This document shows positions 12,579-24,120 of a stretch of 64,000 nucleotides of DNA, piece after piece. Below the pieces are notes generated by a model, which made no database searches, was not told where the DNA came from, and was given only the letters and a program-made list of their open reading frames with translations. Origin of the DNA: Anastrepha obliqua (lineage: Eukaryota; Arthropoda; Insecta; Diptera; Tephritidae); assembly GCF_027943255.1 (NCBI RefSeq), contig NC_072893.1, positions 44,042,001 to 44,106,000 of the forward strand, in the 5' to 3' direction. Made by a program: the position numbers and the translations under genes. Each line of letters opens with the position of its first letter. Position 1 is the stretch's first letter.

Positions 12579-13386
12579 ATTAGGTGCGCAACTAAGTTCT
12601 CGCTGTTTTTTTTACGAAAATGCAACTTTATTATGAAAAAATGGTTACGAGTGAATCATTGAAAGTATTGCCCATCGCTGGCTACTACTTTTTCCCATTT
12701 TCTGGTAGATCTCGTATACCGTCGCGGTAAAACTGTTCATCTTTTGAGGCTATCCACGGATCAAGCCATTTTGAAGTCTTCATATGAATGGAACTGCTGG
12801 TCAGCTAGACCATGTGCCATCTATCAGAACAGGTGATAATCGGACGGCGAAATATCTGGAGAATATAGCGTGTGGAGTAGGATTTCCCATTTCAGTGTTT
12901 CCAGGTAGGTTCTAGCGGGTTTGGCAAAGTGAGGCCGAGCTTTGTCGTGCTGTAGAGCCACTTTTCATGCCTCTCCGCGTACTGCGTCCGCTTCTCGCGC
13001 AGTGCTCGGCTCAATCGCATCAATTGAAATCGATACCGATCTCCAGTGATGGTTTCGCTTGGTTTAAACATAAATAACATAACGCTTGGTTCATAATAAA
13101 TAACACCAATTTGGTCCCACCAAATACATAGCATAACCTTCACAGCGTGAATATTCGGCCGAGGCGACAACGTATACGCATAACCGGGCAGTTTCCATGG
13201 CTTTCTTTTCTTTGGATTGCTATAATGCATCCATTTTTCATCACCTGTCTCGATGCGATGAAGAAAATCCTTCCTTTTTTGCCCCTGGAACAGTTGTTCA
13301 CAGGCGAAAAAACGACGTTCAACAGCCCTTGGTTTTAATTCATAAGGAACCCAAGTCCCCTGTTTCTGAATCATTCCCAAAGGGTA
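12579..13386 (-). mobile_element. Cecropia-type mariner, 5'-truncated
   Basis: The transposase on the reverse strand starts at MIQKQGTWVPYELKP (about 13374) and carries TGDEKWMHY (first catalytic aspartate), VMLCIWWDQIGVIYYE and LRRKRTQYAERHEKW-like text ending near 12892. The second and third catalytic aspartates are not readable in frame. The terminal repeat at 12581 (TTAGGTGCGCAACTAAG) is preceded by TA and resembles cecropia-subfamily ends. The helix-turn-helix part is missing, and the frame upstream of 13386 belongs to an unrelated repeat, so the 195-residue frame is a chimaera. An extra PSVMLFMF segment points to further damage. Confidence 0.85.
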
Positions 13387-13648
13387 AAAAAAACTCGATT
13401 TTGGTTTTTTGAGAAAATGAATGTACATAATCTCAAGAATGTTGTGTCCAAATTTTAAGTCAATCGGTGCAAAACTCACAAAGTTAAAGCATTATAACCG
13501 TTGGCCGCTCCAACTCGGCTACCTGCTATGGTCGAACTTTAAATCGAATTTCTGGAAAACGACGTTTTTTAAGTCGGTGGACACTTTTTCTCTGAATCTA
13601 CTCGACCGATCTTCCTGAAATTTTGTACACACTTTCTCTACATAATTA

Positions 13649-13804
13649 CCGAGGTAACCCTGGGAGGTTTTTTTTCAATTTTTATTTATTTTACAATAAA
13701 CAATATTATGCGATTTATCGTCTAAAAATCGCACTTCTACTTCAAATGTTAAAAAAAATTGAAAAAAAATTTTTTTTAATAAAAGCTCGACAGGGTTACC
13801 TCGG
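13649..13804. repeat. Inverted repeat with AT-rich loop
   Basis: CCGAGGTAACCCTG at 13649-13662 is repeated in perfect reverse complement at 13791-13804. The spacer is largely T runs on the left and A then T runs on the right, which could extend the stem imperfectly. It lies in non-coding repeat DNA (13387-14095) that separates the cecropia mariner from the right outer end. It may be part of an undescribed foldback element. Confidence 0.65.
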
Positions 13805-14672
13805 ACAATTGATTATCTAATGAAAACTCTTTGATTTTTTGATTTCATATTATCCAATGCTAAGAAAAACTGTCCACGGCAAATTGCCTTTTTTTCGAGA
13901 CGTCTGCGTAGATCTGCTGTCAACGGCTCAATTTTGTATATTTTCTTGTGAAAATTTTTGAAAATATTTTTGAAATATGAGTTTACAGTATACTAATTGG
14001 ATAAATAAATTTACATGAATCATCCTTCCAAAAAAAAATTCATAAATAAGTGCATATTTTTAGTGGAATTAAGCCTACTCCCCCCTTAAGGCAGCATCTT
14101 TATAAAGTTTTTGTAGCTCTCAATGCGCTTTAGCCGCCGATTTTTTTCGAATGAAAAAGGAAAATCAACACTTCCTGCAAATGAGAATTATTCGGCAAAC
14201 AAACAAAAATCAGCAAAAGAATTGGTTTAGTATGAAATGTCACCTTGACAACGTGCGAGCGAGCATAAACTTTAAATTGTTTGATCGGTATTTTACGAGA
14301 CATCGATCACTACAACCATCAAACGAGAAAATAATGGATTTATTTTTCCCCATACTCGTATCTTAAAGATGAATGCATTGAATAACATTTCATAGGTTTT
14401 TGTACGTTACCTAATACTTCCTGGGGTAACACGTCGCACGAATGATTTTCCGTTTGGATTGAAACAGCAGCTTTGGATTTATGGTTGTATTGAGTAACGA
14501 AGTAATGTTTTAGTAATAAAATTTTGCCCGAGGAGTTTACTTCTTCGCATCATTTATTGCTTCAGTTTAACTGGAACTTCGTATTTATAGTTGCATTGAA
14601 TCCAAAAGTAGTTTAAACTAAAAAAAAATCCACTCCCCTTCGGTTTTGTAAACTTTTTGACCTCCCCTCGTA

Positions 14673-15740
14673 AGCACTTCACTTTCCTACTTTTTTGTTT
14701 TATGTTGGCAGCAAAGATCTCTGGCTCTCAATTAAATCCGCTGCCATTTCCTCCTTCTCCTCCCTTTTCGCAGTTTTAACTTTAATGTGATTTTCTTGGC
14801 ATTAAGTCGTTAGCGAAATGTACAGTAAGTAGCCCGAAGTTGCAATGTCAAGCTGCTGTCTCATCCGCTGTGTGCGCTTTTGTCAGCGCCTTTCCCTTAC
14901 TCTTCAGCTTCATTTCCCTGATTTTCAGCTTCAGCTGCTTTGCGTTGGTTAGTTGTTGGGTCATTAAAAATAAATTTTATAGTTGCCGGAATTATTAAAT
15001 GGTCAACGAAAACAGACGAATTGTTTGCGTCGCTTAATGTCCATTTGTGTTTTATTTGTTATTTTTCAACTTTAGAGTGGAAATTAGAAAATGCGCGTAA
15101 TTATAAGAAGAAGCTGAATTGTTGAGGATGAATTAGCCAGCAGAAGATGTCGAATATTTGGCGCGAGATTTTTTACGATTAGCTGAATTTTTGGCAACAA
15201 TTAAGGTAACGCTACAAAAGCATTTAAACTAATTGCAGACTTTTAAAATATAACGCCTTTCTGGTTCTGAGGTAAGCAAAGTTATTTCTGTTTGGTAATC
15301 AGGAATTTAAAATTTTTCTTTGCACAAATTCTTCAACAATTTTTGTATTTGCTTGTTTGAAAAAATTGTAAGGAAATGTATGTGCCAGAGAATTTGAGAA
15401 GTCAAAGGGGCCATGAGTCCATTTTTTATTTAATCATTCAAATTTGCTTTCTCGTCTTCAAAGTGTTCCGTTCCAACTTTAATATGAATCTGCCTACTTT
15501 TTCGCCATTCTTTGAAACGCCCTCTATATGCGATTAAGAATATCACAGGCTTTTGACAGCAATACATTCAAAACACGTACGAAAGACGAAAGTCTTTTAG
15601 GGCCCATATCCAGTAATTGCTATGGTTAATCCTTTGATATATACGGCGTTTTTAATTTAAATAATATCGGAGAGTTTGCTAAACCGAATTGTAGTCGTGC
15701 AGAAACGGCGCATTGTTCCTCACCAAAATTTACAAGTAGC
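14673..15740. other. Unrecognised DNA
   Basis: No gene, repeat or transposon end recognised. Short AT-rich frames only. Confidence 0.4.
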
Positions 15741-15744
15741 CTCA

Positions 15745-17401
15745 CAACTCAGACCCTCCGAAGCTGGGAAACGTTTAAATCCCATTTATCAACCATTTCA
15801 ATCTCAGCCCATTCCAAAGTTTTATTAAGCATATAGCTATAGCTTCCTTTGATGTAATCATCTTTTCCGGCTTCACAGAACAGTCATCATCATCGTCGGA
15901 AATTTCCTGTATTTCATTGTCATTGCATTCAATGGCATCGTCGTTCTATTCTCTAACGTTGAAAGCAAATAATTCAACCTAAAGTGAAATTTAAAAAAAT
16001 AAAAAACAAACTTCTTTGACCAACAGCATCTACATACGTTACTCCATGCAGATGCTAAGGTAACAATCGCTTCCTTAAGCGTAATTTGCTTTAGAGCCTC
16101 AAGTAAATCAAACCTCTTTGCAGCAACAGAAGCCAAAAGACTGTTTCTATAGTAAATAAAGGGGTAACATATTGTGGCCTAAACATTTGGTGGGTGACAT
16201 TTGGTGGCCTAAACATTGTTAATGTGCAGCCGTCTTCAGTTATTAGTTCATCCTCGGGTGGATGCGATGGAGCGTTATCAATTAAAAGGTGAGCTTTTAT
16301 TGGTAATCCCTTTTCCATCAAAAACTTTGTTACCTAAACAAATTTTATGAGTTTTAACCTACTGAGATAAAAATATGAAAGCTTACCTCAGGTATGAATG
16401 AACGGTGGAACCAATCTTTAAAAATAGCCGCAGTCATCCATTCGGATTTCAAATGTCGATAATACACTCCATCTTTGCACCTGGGGCAGTTTTTTCTAAC
16501 CATGACACATCCGTGTTTTGTGGCAAAAGTTTCAAATATAAACCGGATTCATCGGCGTTGTATAGTTGCTCACGGCTTAACCCAGGCTCCTCCATTTCCA
16601 TCTTTAAGGCCTTTTTGAATGGGTCAACTAACTGGGGCTGTGAAGATAGTTTTTATCCAGAAACTTGAAGCAACCGAACGCCATATCTCTTTTTAAAATA
16701 TTAAAGCCATCCATCACTGGCATTGAATTCAAAGCAATTTTGTTTAATTTTAAAACGAAGGTCTTTTGCTTTTTCTTTCAACATAAGCCCGCTAACCGGG
16801 AGCTTTTTGTCTCTGATATTCAAAAACCATCGATACAGAGATTTTTCCATCTTTTTGGGTACTCTGAATGACGTAAAGTTTTCCTCTTTCCAGGACCGAT
16901 AAAAGTATTGTTGACACATTTAGAGATAGCATTTTTATTTTTATTAATTCCGCATATTGTAGACTTTGTCACACCATATTTAAACTGATTAATATTAAAT
17001 TTTTTTGCCAGGAAATTAAGTACCAATTATGCTCGCATGACCAACTTACGACGTTGAAATTTTTTTTTTTGTGGTTTAATTTGCTTCAACGTTGAAAATT
17101 GGTATTGACGACTGAACATAGGAGAAGGCAAAGCATGCACTTGTGTATGCGAGTGAACGCAAGCATTTCTCAGAGACGGTTTTGTTCATTTTAAATTGTA
17201 TGTACTAGGGTATTCTCCGATTTATTACGTTCATGAAATTCGATAGCAAATTGAAAATCTATAATATATTCAATATTTAATATTCATATTTTAAAGCTTT
17301 TTCCAAAAGTTCATATTTTAGAGTACTCAATGAAAACGAAAAAGTCTTCATATTTTGGGGGGTTCATATATTAGGGTGTTAATATTATCGCGAGTGTACT
17401 G
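15745..17401 (-). pseudogene. Pogo/Tigger (jerky-like) transposase relic
   Basis: The reverse strand, read across several frameshifts, gives a pogo-family transposase in the right order. First comes an N-terminal CENP-B-type part (KYGVTKSTICGINKNK, about 16980). Next is the second DNA-binding block (LYRWFLNIRDKKLPVSGLML). The catalytic domain follows, with YNADESGLYLKLLPQNTDV (first aspartate, about 16530) and LLIDNAPSHPPEDEL (second aspartate, about 16270). The C-terminal part is LKEAIVTLASAW and YMLNKTLEWAE. A short tandem duplication occurs after the second aspartate (MFRPPNVTHQMFRPQYV). The right end, CAGTACACTCGCGATAAT read in reverse from 17401 beside TA, looks like a Tigger terminus. 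I did not find the left end. Confidence 0.87.
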
Positions 17402-17403
17402 TA

Positions 17404-19205
17404 CTTAAACTTTTTTGTTACTCATTTCATATAATTATATGCCACATAAAATTTACAAATTTGCATAAATCTAAATAATTTTATTTATGCTGTAATAAAT
17501 TCGGCTCATTTTGGTTGAAATAAAATTATAATATAATAGTATTCCACTTTTTTAGGAGATCAAAATTAACATAAACTTTATTTTCTAATTGTTTCCAACA
17601 CTTGTTTGGGTCAGCGAACTTATTATGCAATCAGAATACATACATACACGCACACATATAAGCAGGTATATGTGGTAATTAAAATTCGAAATTGTTTACA
17701 TTCCTGTCTATATTGAAAAAGCTTATCAGCGAGACATGCCAGTTGAAGCAGATGTGGCAACACATAACCAATCAATAAACCACAACCTCGCAGCGACGGT
17801 TAATAAATAAATATTTACACAATTAAATCAACACCAAAAGTAAATCCGATTAAAATCATAGAACTAAATTAATTGAAATTGAATTGATTAAAATTATCGC
17901 ATTTGCCTGATAGTGCATTAGTTAGAAATTAAATCACTCAATTAAAACGCAATCATTCGCTGTAAAAAGTACGAGTATATGAAGTTTATAATTTGAAAAG
18001 GTCGAGAAAATGGCATCGTCGTAATGGTTTTTTTTACTTTTAAGTTTGCACATTTCTTAGTATACTGCAATTTGTACTGCATTTTGGATACTGGCTGAGA
18101 CTGGAAGCGCTGTCGATGTGTATTTTTTGGCTATCAGACCTTCAACCTTAAGGTCAAAGTATCATCTGCTTAAAGCTCTGTAGGACTGTAAGGAGCACAA
18201 TTAAGTTTGAGGTCTAAAAAAATATGCAGTTCAACTGTGCTGGAATATTGGAAATATCCACTTGAAATGGCTCAAATCCGGTTTATTTTGCTCAAATTTG
18301 TTGCCGAATTAAGTAACCCCATAGTTGAGCGGTTCCCAAATGATTCAAGTATAACGGACATTGTCTTAAGTTTTTGCGAAAGCTGGTTTTTTGTAGGCTC
18401 GGTTATTATAGTAAGAAGTAGATTGAAAAAATTGTGAAAAAATTTAATAATTATGAAAAAAATTTAATAATTGTCAGACTTATTCAGACTTATTCTACCT
18501 CCACTTAATCGTACACGAATTATTTTTAACTACATAAGAAGACATCATTTTAATAAGGCAGAAAAATAGTATTTGTTTCGAAAAAAAATTTCGAATAAAA
18601 AATACATAAGTTAACCGTATTATTTAAAAATCGTGTAAAACCTATTAAAATGAGAGTTGGGTGTAGTACATAAAAAGAACGCCGAAGTTGAAACAAGTCG
18701 CAGGAAAGTAAAATAAAAAAATTGTATATTATTTCCAGCGCAAGTACCCAGAGTATACTTAGGTTTAAGTTAAGCTTTAATTAACTGTTTAGAAGGTATA
18801 ATATTTAGAGGTTTCTTCTTTCTAAAGCCGGTTCGAAATTGAAAATCTCTTGATCATCCACTGGCGAAAAAGCTATAACACATCAACATTTTGACCAGTA
18901 GCTCCTGCACTAACAATATCTATATAACACAACTTCCATCCAAGTTCCACGATTTTAGTTAGAATTTGTAAAAACAATTTTTTTTTCTTTTTGTATAATA
19001 AGTGCAAGTTTGAAATTTATGAAAAGTACTGTGGATTTTTCATAATTTTTTTTTACTCTGATGCCCATTCTCGTGCATTTGCGCTGCAAGTCAGCACAAA
19101 AATTATAAAGAATTAAAGCGGTTTTTTAGCAACTTCAACATTTCGTTATATTAAATTTTAATAAGCTATAAAATTGCGTACTAAAAATATTTCTGGAGTT
19201 TGCAA
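17404..19205. other. Unrecognised AT-rich DNA
   Basis: No gene seen. A 76-residue frame at 18207-18437 lacks known motifs and conserved context. Otherwise this is AT-rich DNA with short homopolymer runs. Confidence 0.4.
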
Positions 19206-20036
19206 TTAAGGGGTCCTGGTGGTCTAGAGTTCGAAAATTTAGTGTATTTTTACAAAAAAATTTGAAAAAACTTAAAAAAAATTCTAAGAAAAGTTTCGAG
19301 AGAAATTGGAAAAAAAATTTCTAATTTCGAAATTTATTCATTGTTAAGGGGTCTGGAATTCGAAAATGTAGAGTATTTTCAGGATTTTTTTTTACAGTAA
19401 AATATATATTGGGCTTTTATTGCCAGTAAATATTTTGGGCTTTTTATTTAACTTATTTCCGTTCAAAAATGAACTTTTTTTTAATATCTATAATTTAAAA
19501 ATGACGCTGAAGTTGAGTCTCCCGATAAATTGTACCTGGGCGGTGTTGTCCATTTTGGCTCTTCTATTTATCTGAAATACAAAAACCAAACAAATTATTA
19601 ACCAGTACAACTGTAGTTGTGTCCTGTACTAGAATACAAAAAAAAAAAACAAATCTGACAAAATGGCGCGGCTTTGAATCTGAAAGTCGCTTTTTTTCAG
19701 TTTTTAATCAAAAAAATACGAAATAATTGAAATAATAATATGATTCTAGCACGGGCGATAACCATATTAAAATTTCAGACGTTTCAGTTGAATAGTTTTT
19801 TGTTTTTTTTATAACACCAGGCCGAAAAAAATCGTTTCGAGATAAATGATTTCAAAGTTTGCAGTACACGAGCGCGTGGAGCGCTCTCTACCTAGTTTAT
19901 GGGCTGTAGAAGCAAGAATATTGGGAATTTCTGCATGAAAATTTCACAGTACATTTTTAAGGTTCCATACTTTCGAAATATCGAATAAACGAAAATTCGA
20001 TTTTTTTTAATTTCTAGACAACCGGGGTCCCCTTAA
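19206..20036. mobile_element. TTAA-flanked non-coding element with inverted ends
   Basis: The left end is TTAA (19206-19209) followed by GGGGTCCTGGTGGTCTAGA. The right end, read in reverse, is TTAA (20033-20036) followed by GGGGACCCCGGTTGTCTAGA. The ends agree at most positions over about 20 bases, which with TTAA suggests a transposon cut and pasted at TTAA. The 823 bp interior has no coding potential I can see. A second partial copy of the left end occurs internally at about 19343. A related, reverse-oriented fragment lies at 50188-50488. It is likely a MITE-like, non-autonomous element. Whether it belongs to piggyBac is inferred from TTAA only. Confidence 0.75.
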
Positions 20037-20815
20037 AAAGTATACAATTGATATGTAAAAATTAATGATGAATTTTTCTAGTTCTTGTATAAAATTTTAA
20101 AATTTGATTCAAATGGTTTTTGTTAAACAATGAGCTATATTTTACAGCAAAAATAAAGAAAATCTAAACAAATAAAAATAAATATAGCGTTCGCTATCGG
20201 AGCTAAGAGGGTCCAAGGCATAAAACACACGACATTTAATTGAATGCACAGAATACATTTTAAATAACAATTTACAATAGGAATACTCGGAGAGAGTATT
20301 TCAAAAGCCGTTATGTAGTTGAGTTGTAGCACAGAGTAATATGTGATGATGTAAAAAAAAAGATAAAAAAAAAATATGAAATAGAAACATTATTGCTTTT
20401 TTCCGATTTTTTTTGTTTCATTTTAGAAGCAAAGTGCGAGTTTAGCAAACAAAAGTAGAGCGAGACAAAGTCCTACTTGCAAAGCCTTTCATAATTTAAC
20501 CACGCAACTATTTTAATTTGTTTCTATTTAAAAGGCATGTAATGAGAAATATTTTTTTGACAGTATGGGGAAGATTCCATAGGAAAATCCCTACAAAAAT
20601 AAATACAAAAAATTGCCCAAAAATAACTTAAAATGCACAAAATTGAATAGAAAGTGAATCCGAAATACATAGACGAAAATTTATTAGCCGGCTGACCAAT
20701 TTAAATTAATGAATTAAATTTTTTTACTTTGTAACTCCAATGCAACTGGATTGTAAAGTAATGCAACAAACACACAAAAACGCATACAAAAATGTGAGAA
20801 TATTAAAAAAATATG
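20037..20815. other. Unrecognised AT-rich DNA
   Basis: No gene or named repeat seen. Confidence 0.4.
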
Positions 20816-21125
20816 TACAGCGTGTTTTTTAAGAGCTTGAGAACTTGAAATGATAATACTAAACCGAAATATTATTTGAATAACCTTTTTTCTACTATAA
20901 TCTGGTAAATAATTTCTTGCATTTATTTTTTGAATATGCCGTGCGCCTCGGGTACGAGTTACTACGACTCCAATTTTTGATTACTCTTTCCAATAAATCT
21001 GACAAACATTAAATGGGCCCAGTCGTTGATCATTTGGCTTCAATTCTTGCACGATCTGTATTTTATTGGCACGTAAGCCAAAATTCTTATTTTTTCCTGG
21101 TTCACTCCGCTTGCGAGCAAAGGGC
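20816..21125 (-). pseudogene. DD41D (rosa-type) mariner relic
   Basis: The left end at 20818 (CAGCGTGTTTTTTAAGAGC after TA) matches the AAGGGTGATTTTTTAAG-type end of other DD41D elements in the window. The reverse strand at about 21095-20985 reads FGLRANKIQIVQELKPNDQR, which matches the second helix-turn-helix region of that group (compare KIQLVQELKPND at 49740). The catalytic domain has been deleted, since this DNA-binding segment lies close to the C-terminal end of the element. Confidence 0.75.
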
Positions 21126-22839
21126 GCCGACAAGACTTTTCCAACGTGCATGGCTCAGCTGTCAAACCATAGTTACCGATATCGATAGTTCTCATGCAGC
21201 TATAAAAACACCCGATACTTCTATGTGGATTAGCAATATTTGAGCGGCAGCAAAATATCCGCGCAATTCTGGTATTTCATATTACATGGAAAAAATTGTC
21301 AGCATTAGCTTAGAAATGCAATAAATGCGAGGCGCAGAACATTCAAAGTCGGCGAGAAATTTTTTATTTTATTTATTTTATATAAATGTGTGTGCAGACG
21401 TTGTCACAATAGTAGCACAGCGACATTTTTCTACGCCTTGAATTTTTATTTATGTATTTTTTTTTATATATAAAAGTTGTAGCTCACTTGCATGTATTGT
21501 ACAAAATTTTAAGAGATTGAACAAATTTTCATCATAATTTAAAACTTTTTCGTCAAAACTTTTAGAAATGCCTAATAAGTGTTAAAAAAATTGTGTGCTG
21601 TGTAGGTTTAAAGTGGCTCAAAATTGGCATTGATTTGCCATAAAAATTCTTATTTTTCTTCCTTACGATGTTACGCATTTTTTTTTTATTAATAGCCTTT
21701 CATGTTTTGAACGGAACATGGTACGATTTCGCTCAAAATTTCGCTCATGGGCCAAATTGATGATAAAACTGGCGTAATCTGACTCAAAAATTTTTTTGTT
21801 TATGTTTTTAGAAGTATTGAAGGTGCCACAAGTGAAAGAGTGTCTAACAAGAAGTGCTAAACCTCATCTAAGTCAAAGTTTTCCGTATTCGATTTGCTTA
21901 AATAATGTATCGTTCGACAGATTATAAGCCAGACAGTGTTTCGGTTTGATTAGCTGTCAAACTTTTCATTAAAATATTTTTTTAAAAGCCTTTGATCTTT
22001 AATTGGTATACTTTTGTTCCATATTCCTAAAACCTTTTCTACTCAACTATAAGCAGTAAAAATACTGAAAAAATGATGTTTTCTGAATAAGATATTTTCC
22101 GAGATGGTGTCTCAAAGGCTTCAGGAGTTATGATTGTTTGAAGCTACACTAGCAAACTAAACAAAACAAAACATATACCACAATATTATACTAAAATTTA
22201 ATAGACTATAAAAGCGCGGGTTCAAAATTTTTCTTGAATTTCTTTTTTTTATATTTTATGCAGTTTGAAACTTCGAGTTAAATGCTTTTTTGTTATAGTA
22301 CACATAAACTATATTTAAAAAAATAAAAATAAATAATAAATGAAAAGTCAACACTTCTAAAAAAATTTCTTCAATATTATACTTAAACTTAAGGAACTAT
22401 ATGGGCATACTTGGTGAAATTTATTTGAATTTTTTTTTTTTTAATTTTGTGCTGTTTGAAATTAGTATTTAACGGTTTTTGTTCTAGTACCGCATTTTTA
22501 CGAAACAAAAAAAAATTAATTAAAAAGTCAGATTCTGAAAAAATGTTTCTGTACTTTTATTGGGACCACGTCTGTATAAAAATATCCATATGTGTATGAA
22601 GTATGCGCCTACCAACACATTAATTTATCGCACAAATGTGAAAATAATAAATGAAAGCGAACGCGTGCTGCAGTTATATTGATAAAAATAGCTACAACAG
22701 ATTCACTCAAGAAAGGGGCAACCATTTTACATACGAGGGTTCTCATTTCCTGTTGCAGACCTCATAAAAATAATTGCATAAAATATATTTATAGGAGGAG
22801 TTCAAATATCTTCGGTGTGCATGTAATATATCGCTGATC
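21126..22839. other. Unrecognised AT-rich DNA, possibly old repeats
   Basis: No gene seen. The part near 21755-21810 shares short similarity with 7540-7600. Homopolymer-rich segments at 22240-22540 look like imperfect internal duplications, with repeated statements of a TTTAAGT...GCAGTTTGAAA kind, but I cannot define a unit. Confidence 0.35.
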
Positions 22840-23390
22840 AGGGTTCGAGGACATAGTCGCATAGGGGGAAATGCAATTGCTGATGGGCTTGTCACATAGG
22901 TGGAAATGCAATTGCTGATGGGCTTGTCAGAGAGGGGACCGAATTGATTTCAGAGACCGCCTATCCGGTCACCGGCATCCCCTTAACCGTTGTAAAAGGG
23001 GGGTTGCACAACTTATTTCTCAGGAAAGCGCAGAAAAGATGTAACTCCATTTCTTCATTTCGAAAAGCCCATGGCTCCAGTACAGTACACGCACGACGCA
23101 GATAGTCCTGGAGAATTCCCGCCATTCAACTTCTAAACTTGTACCTGTATTTACCGGCCATTTGACGATCGGCACTCACGCGGAAAAACTGGGTTTACAA
23201 TTTAACACCCATTGCAGAATATCTGGGGACCTTTAAGAGTAGGAGACTGTTGAGTGCTTTCTCTGTAAATGTCTGGGTTTGGCAGCTAGATGAATGAGGT
23301 TACTTGATGCTCCTTTCTTTGACAGCCTGGGACAGTGCGTCAACCTAAATCTGATAAATTTTCTCTGTTCCATCAACAGCTATGGCTGGT
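22840..23390 (+). pseudogene. I/LOA-type LINE relic: RNase H end and C-terminus
   Basis: The plus strand reads, across small breaks, a RNase H end (GNAIADGLV after an RVRG-like start) and then ETAYPVTGIPLTVVKGGLHN and LFLRKAQKRCNSISSF. The LTGHWPIGTH-like and knuckle regions follow, heavily decayed. A tandem duplication of about 36 bases repeats the GGAAATGCAATTGCTGATGG segment (22869-22941). The family matches the better copy at 45431-46480. The RT part is absent. Its 3' end is not clear. Confidence 0.75.
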
Positions 23391-23489
23391 TGTTGACATC
23401 TGCCTGTTTGAGGTCTAATAATGGTATCAAAATGGCGCTTTAGCGCTATGTGGGGAGTGTCAGAGTGGTAAAGTGGCTAGTGTCAGAGT

Positions 23490-24070
23490 AGTGAATAAAA
23501 AATGTGTGAAAATAATACAAAGTTAAGAAAAATTTTGTGTTTCTCGCTATGACCACCTTTTGCCTCGCGGACAATGGTTTTTTTCAGCGCCTCGAGATTT
23601 GTGAATATTTTAGTTGGGACCTTGCTGTCCAAAATGGCCCAAAGAGAATAATCCATCGGATTCGCATCTGGTGAATTTCAGAGCCATTGTGTGGACGCTA
23701 GGAAGTTCGGCACGTTGTTTTTTAGCCATTCTTGGTTCACTTGAGCTTTGTGAGACGGTGCCGACGGTATTTCACATTTACCTTGACGCCAGGCTCAATG
23801 AAAATGATTGGAAAGCGCACATCTGCAGTTACAGCGACCCAAGCCATAACCTGTAGCGGGCGCTGCTTCAGTTCTTTCGTTTGAAATCCATTACTGATTT
23901 TCTTTTTTCGCGTTTACTCTCGGCAAAATGCTTCCTCGCTCTTGTAAACAATATTCTGGACTGTCATTTAGCCAACTAACAGACAGCTGATGTCCGGGCA
24001 TCAGCTGCGCGAGCGGTCTGAAGTTGATTGCACTTCCAGTGCCGGACGCTGTAACAACTCCGAGCTTTGT
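23490..24070 (-). pseudogene. Tc1/mariner-superfamily transposase relic, KGGH type
   Basis: The reverse strand reads QVMAWVAVTADVRFPIIFIE followed by PGVKVN (about 23855), then a block equivalent to WLKNNVPNFLAS (about 23725) and, near the end, LKKTIVREAKGGHSEKH with part of the C-terminal helix deleted. Several frameshifts and a lost central aspartate region make it inactive. The 3' flank from 23497 (AAAATGTGTGAAAATAATAC) is shared with a second fragment at 54291, so both descend from one family. I cannot name the family precisely. Confidence 0.7.
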
Positions 24071-24120
24071 ACAAAACTCACAAAAATTTATAGATATGCC
24101 GCACATTAAAGCACATTTTA

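Larger units (their letters stand above)
12396..14672. mobile_element. Probable mellifera-type mariner ends enclosing nested repeats
   Basis: Inverted ends lie at 12398 (CGAGGGGAGATCAAAAA) and 14670 (reverse reading CGAGGGGAGGTCAAAAA), each flanked by TA (12396-12397 and 14671-14672). They match at 16 of the first 17 bases. This TIR type resembles mellifera-group mariners. The interior is about 2.3 kb, too long for a single mariner, and holds an AT-rich simple repeat (12465-12580), a cecropia-type mariner fragment and an inverted-repeat segment. I found no convincing transposase for the outer element at 14096-14640. The pairing of the two ends could be coincidental. Confidence 0.6.
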
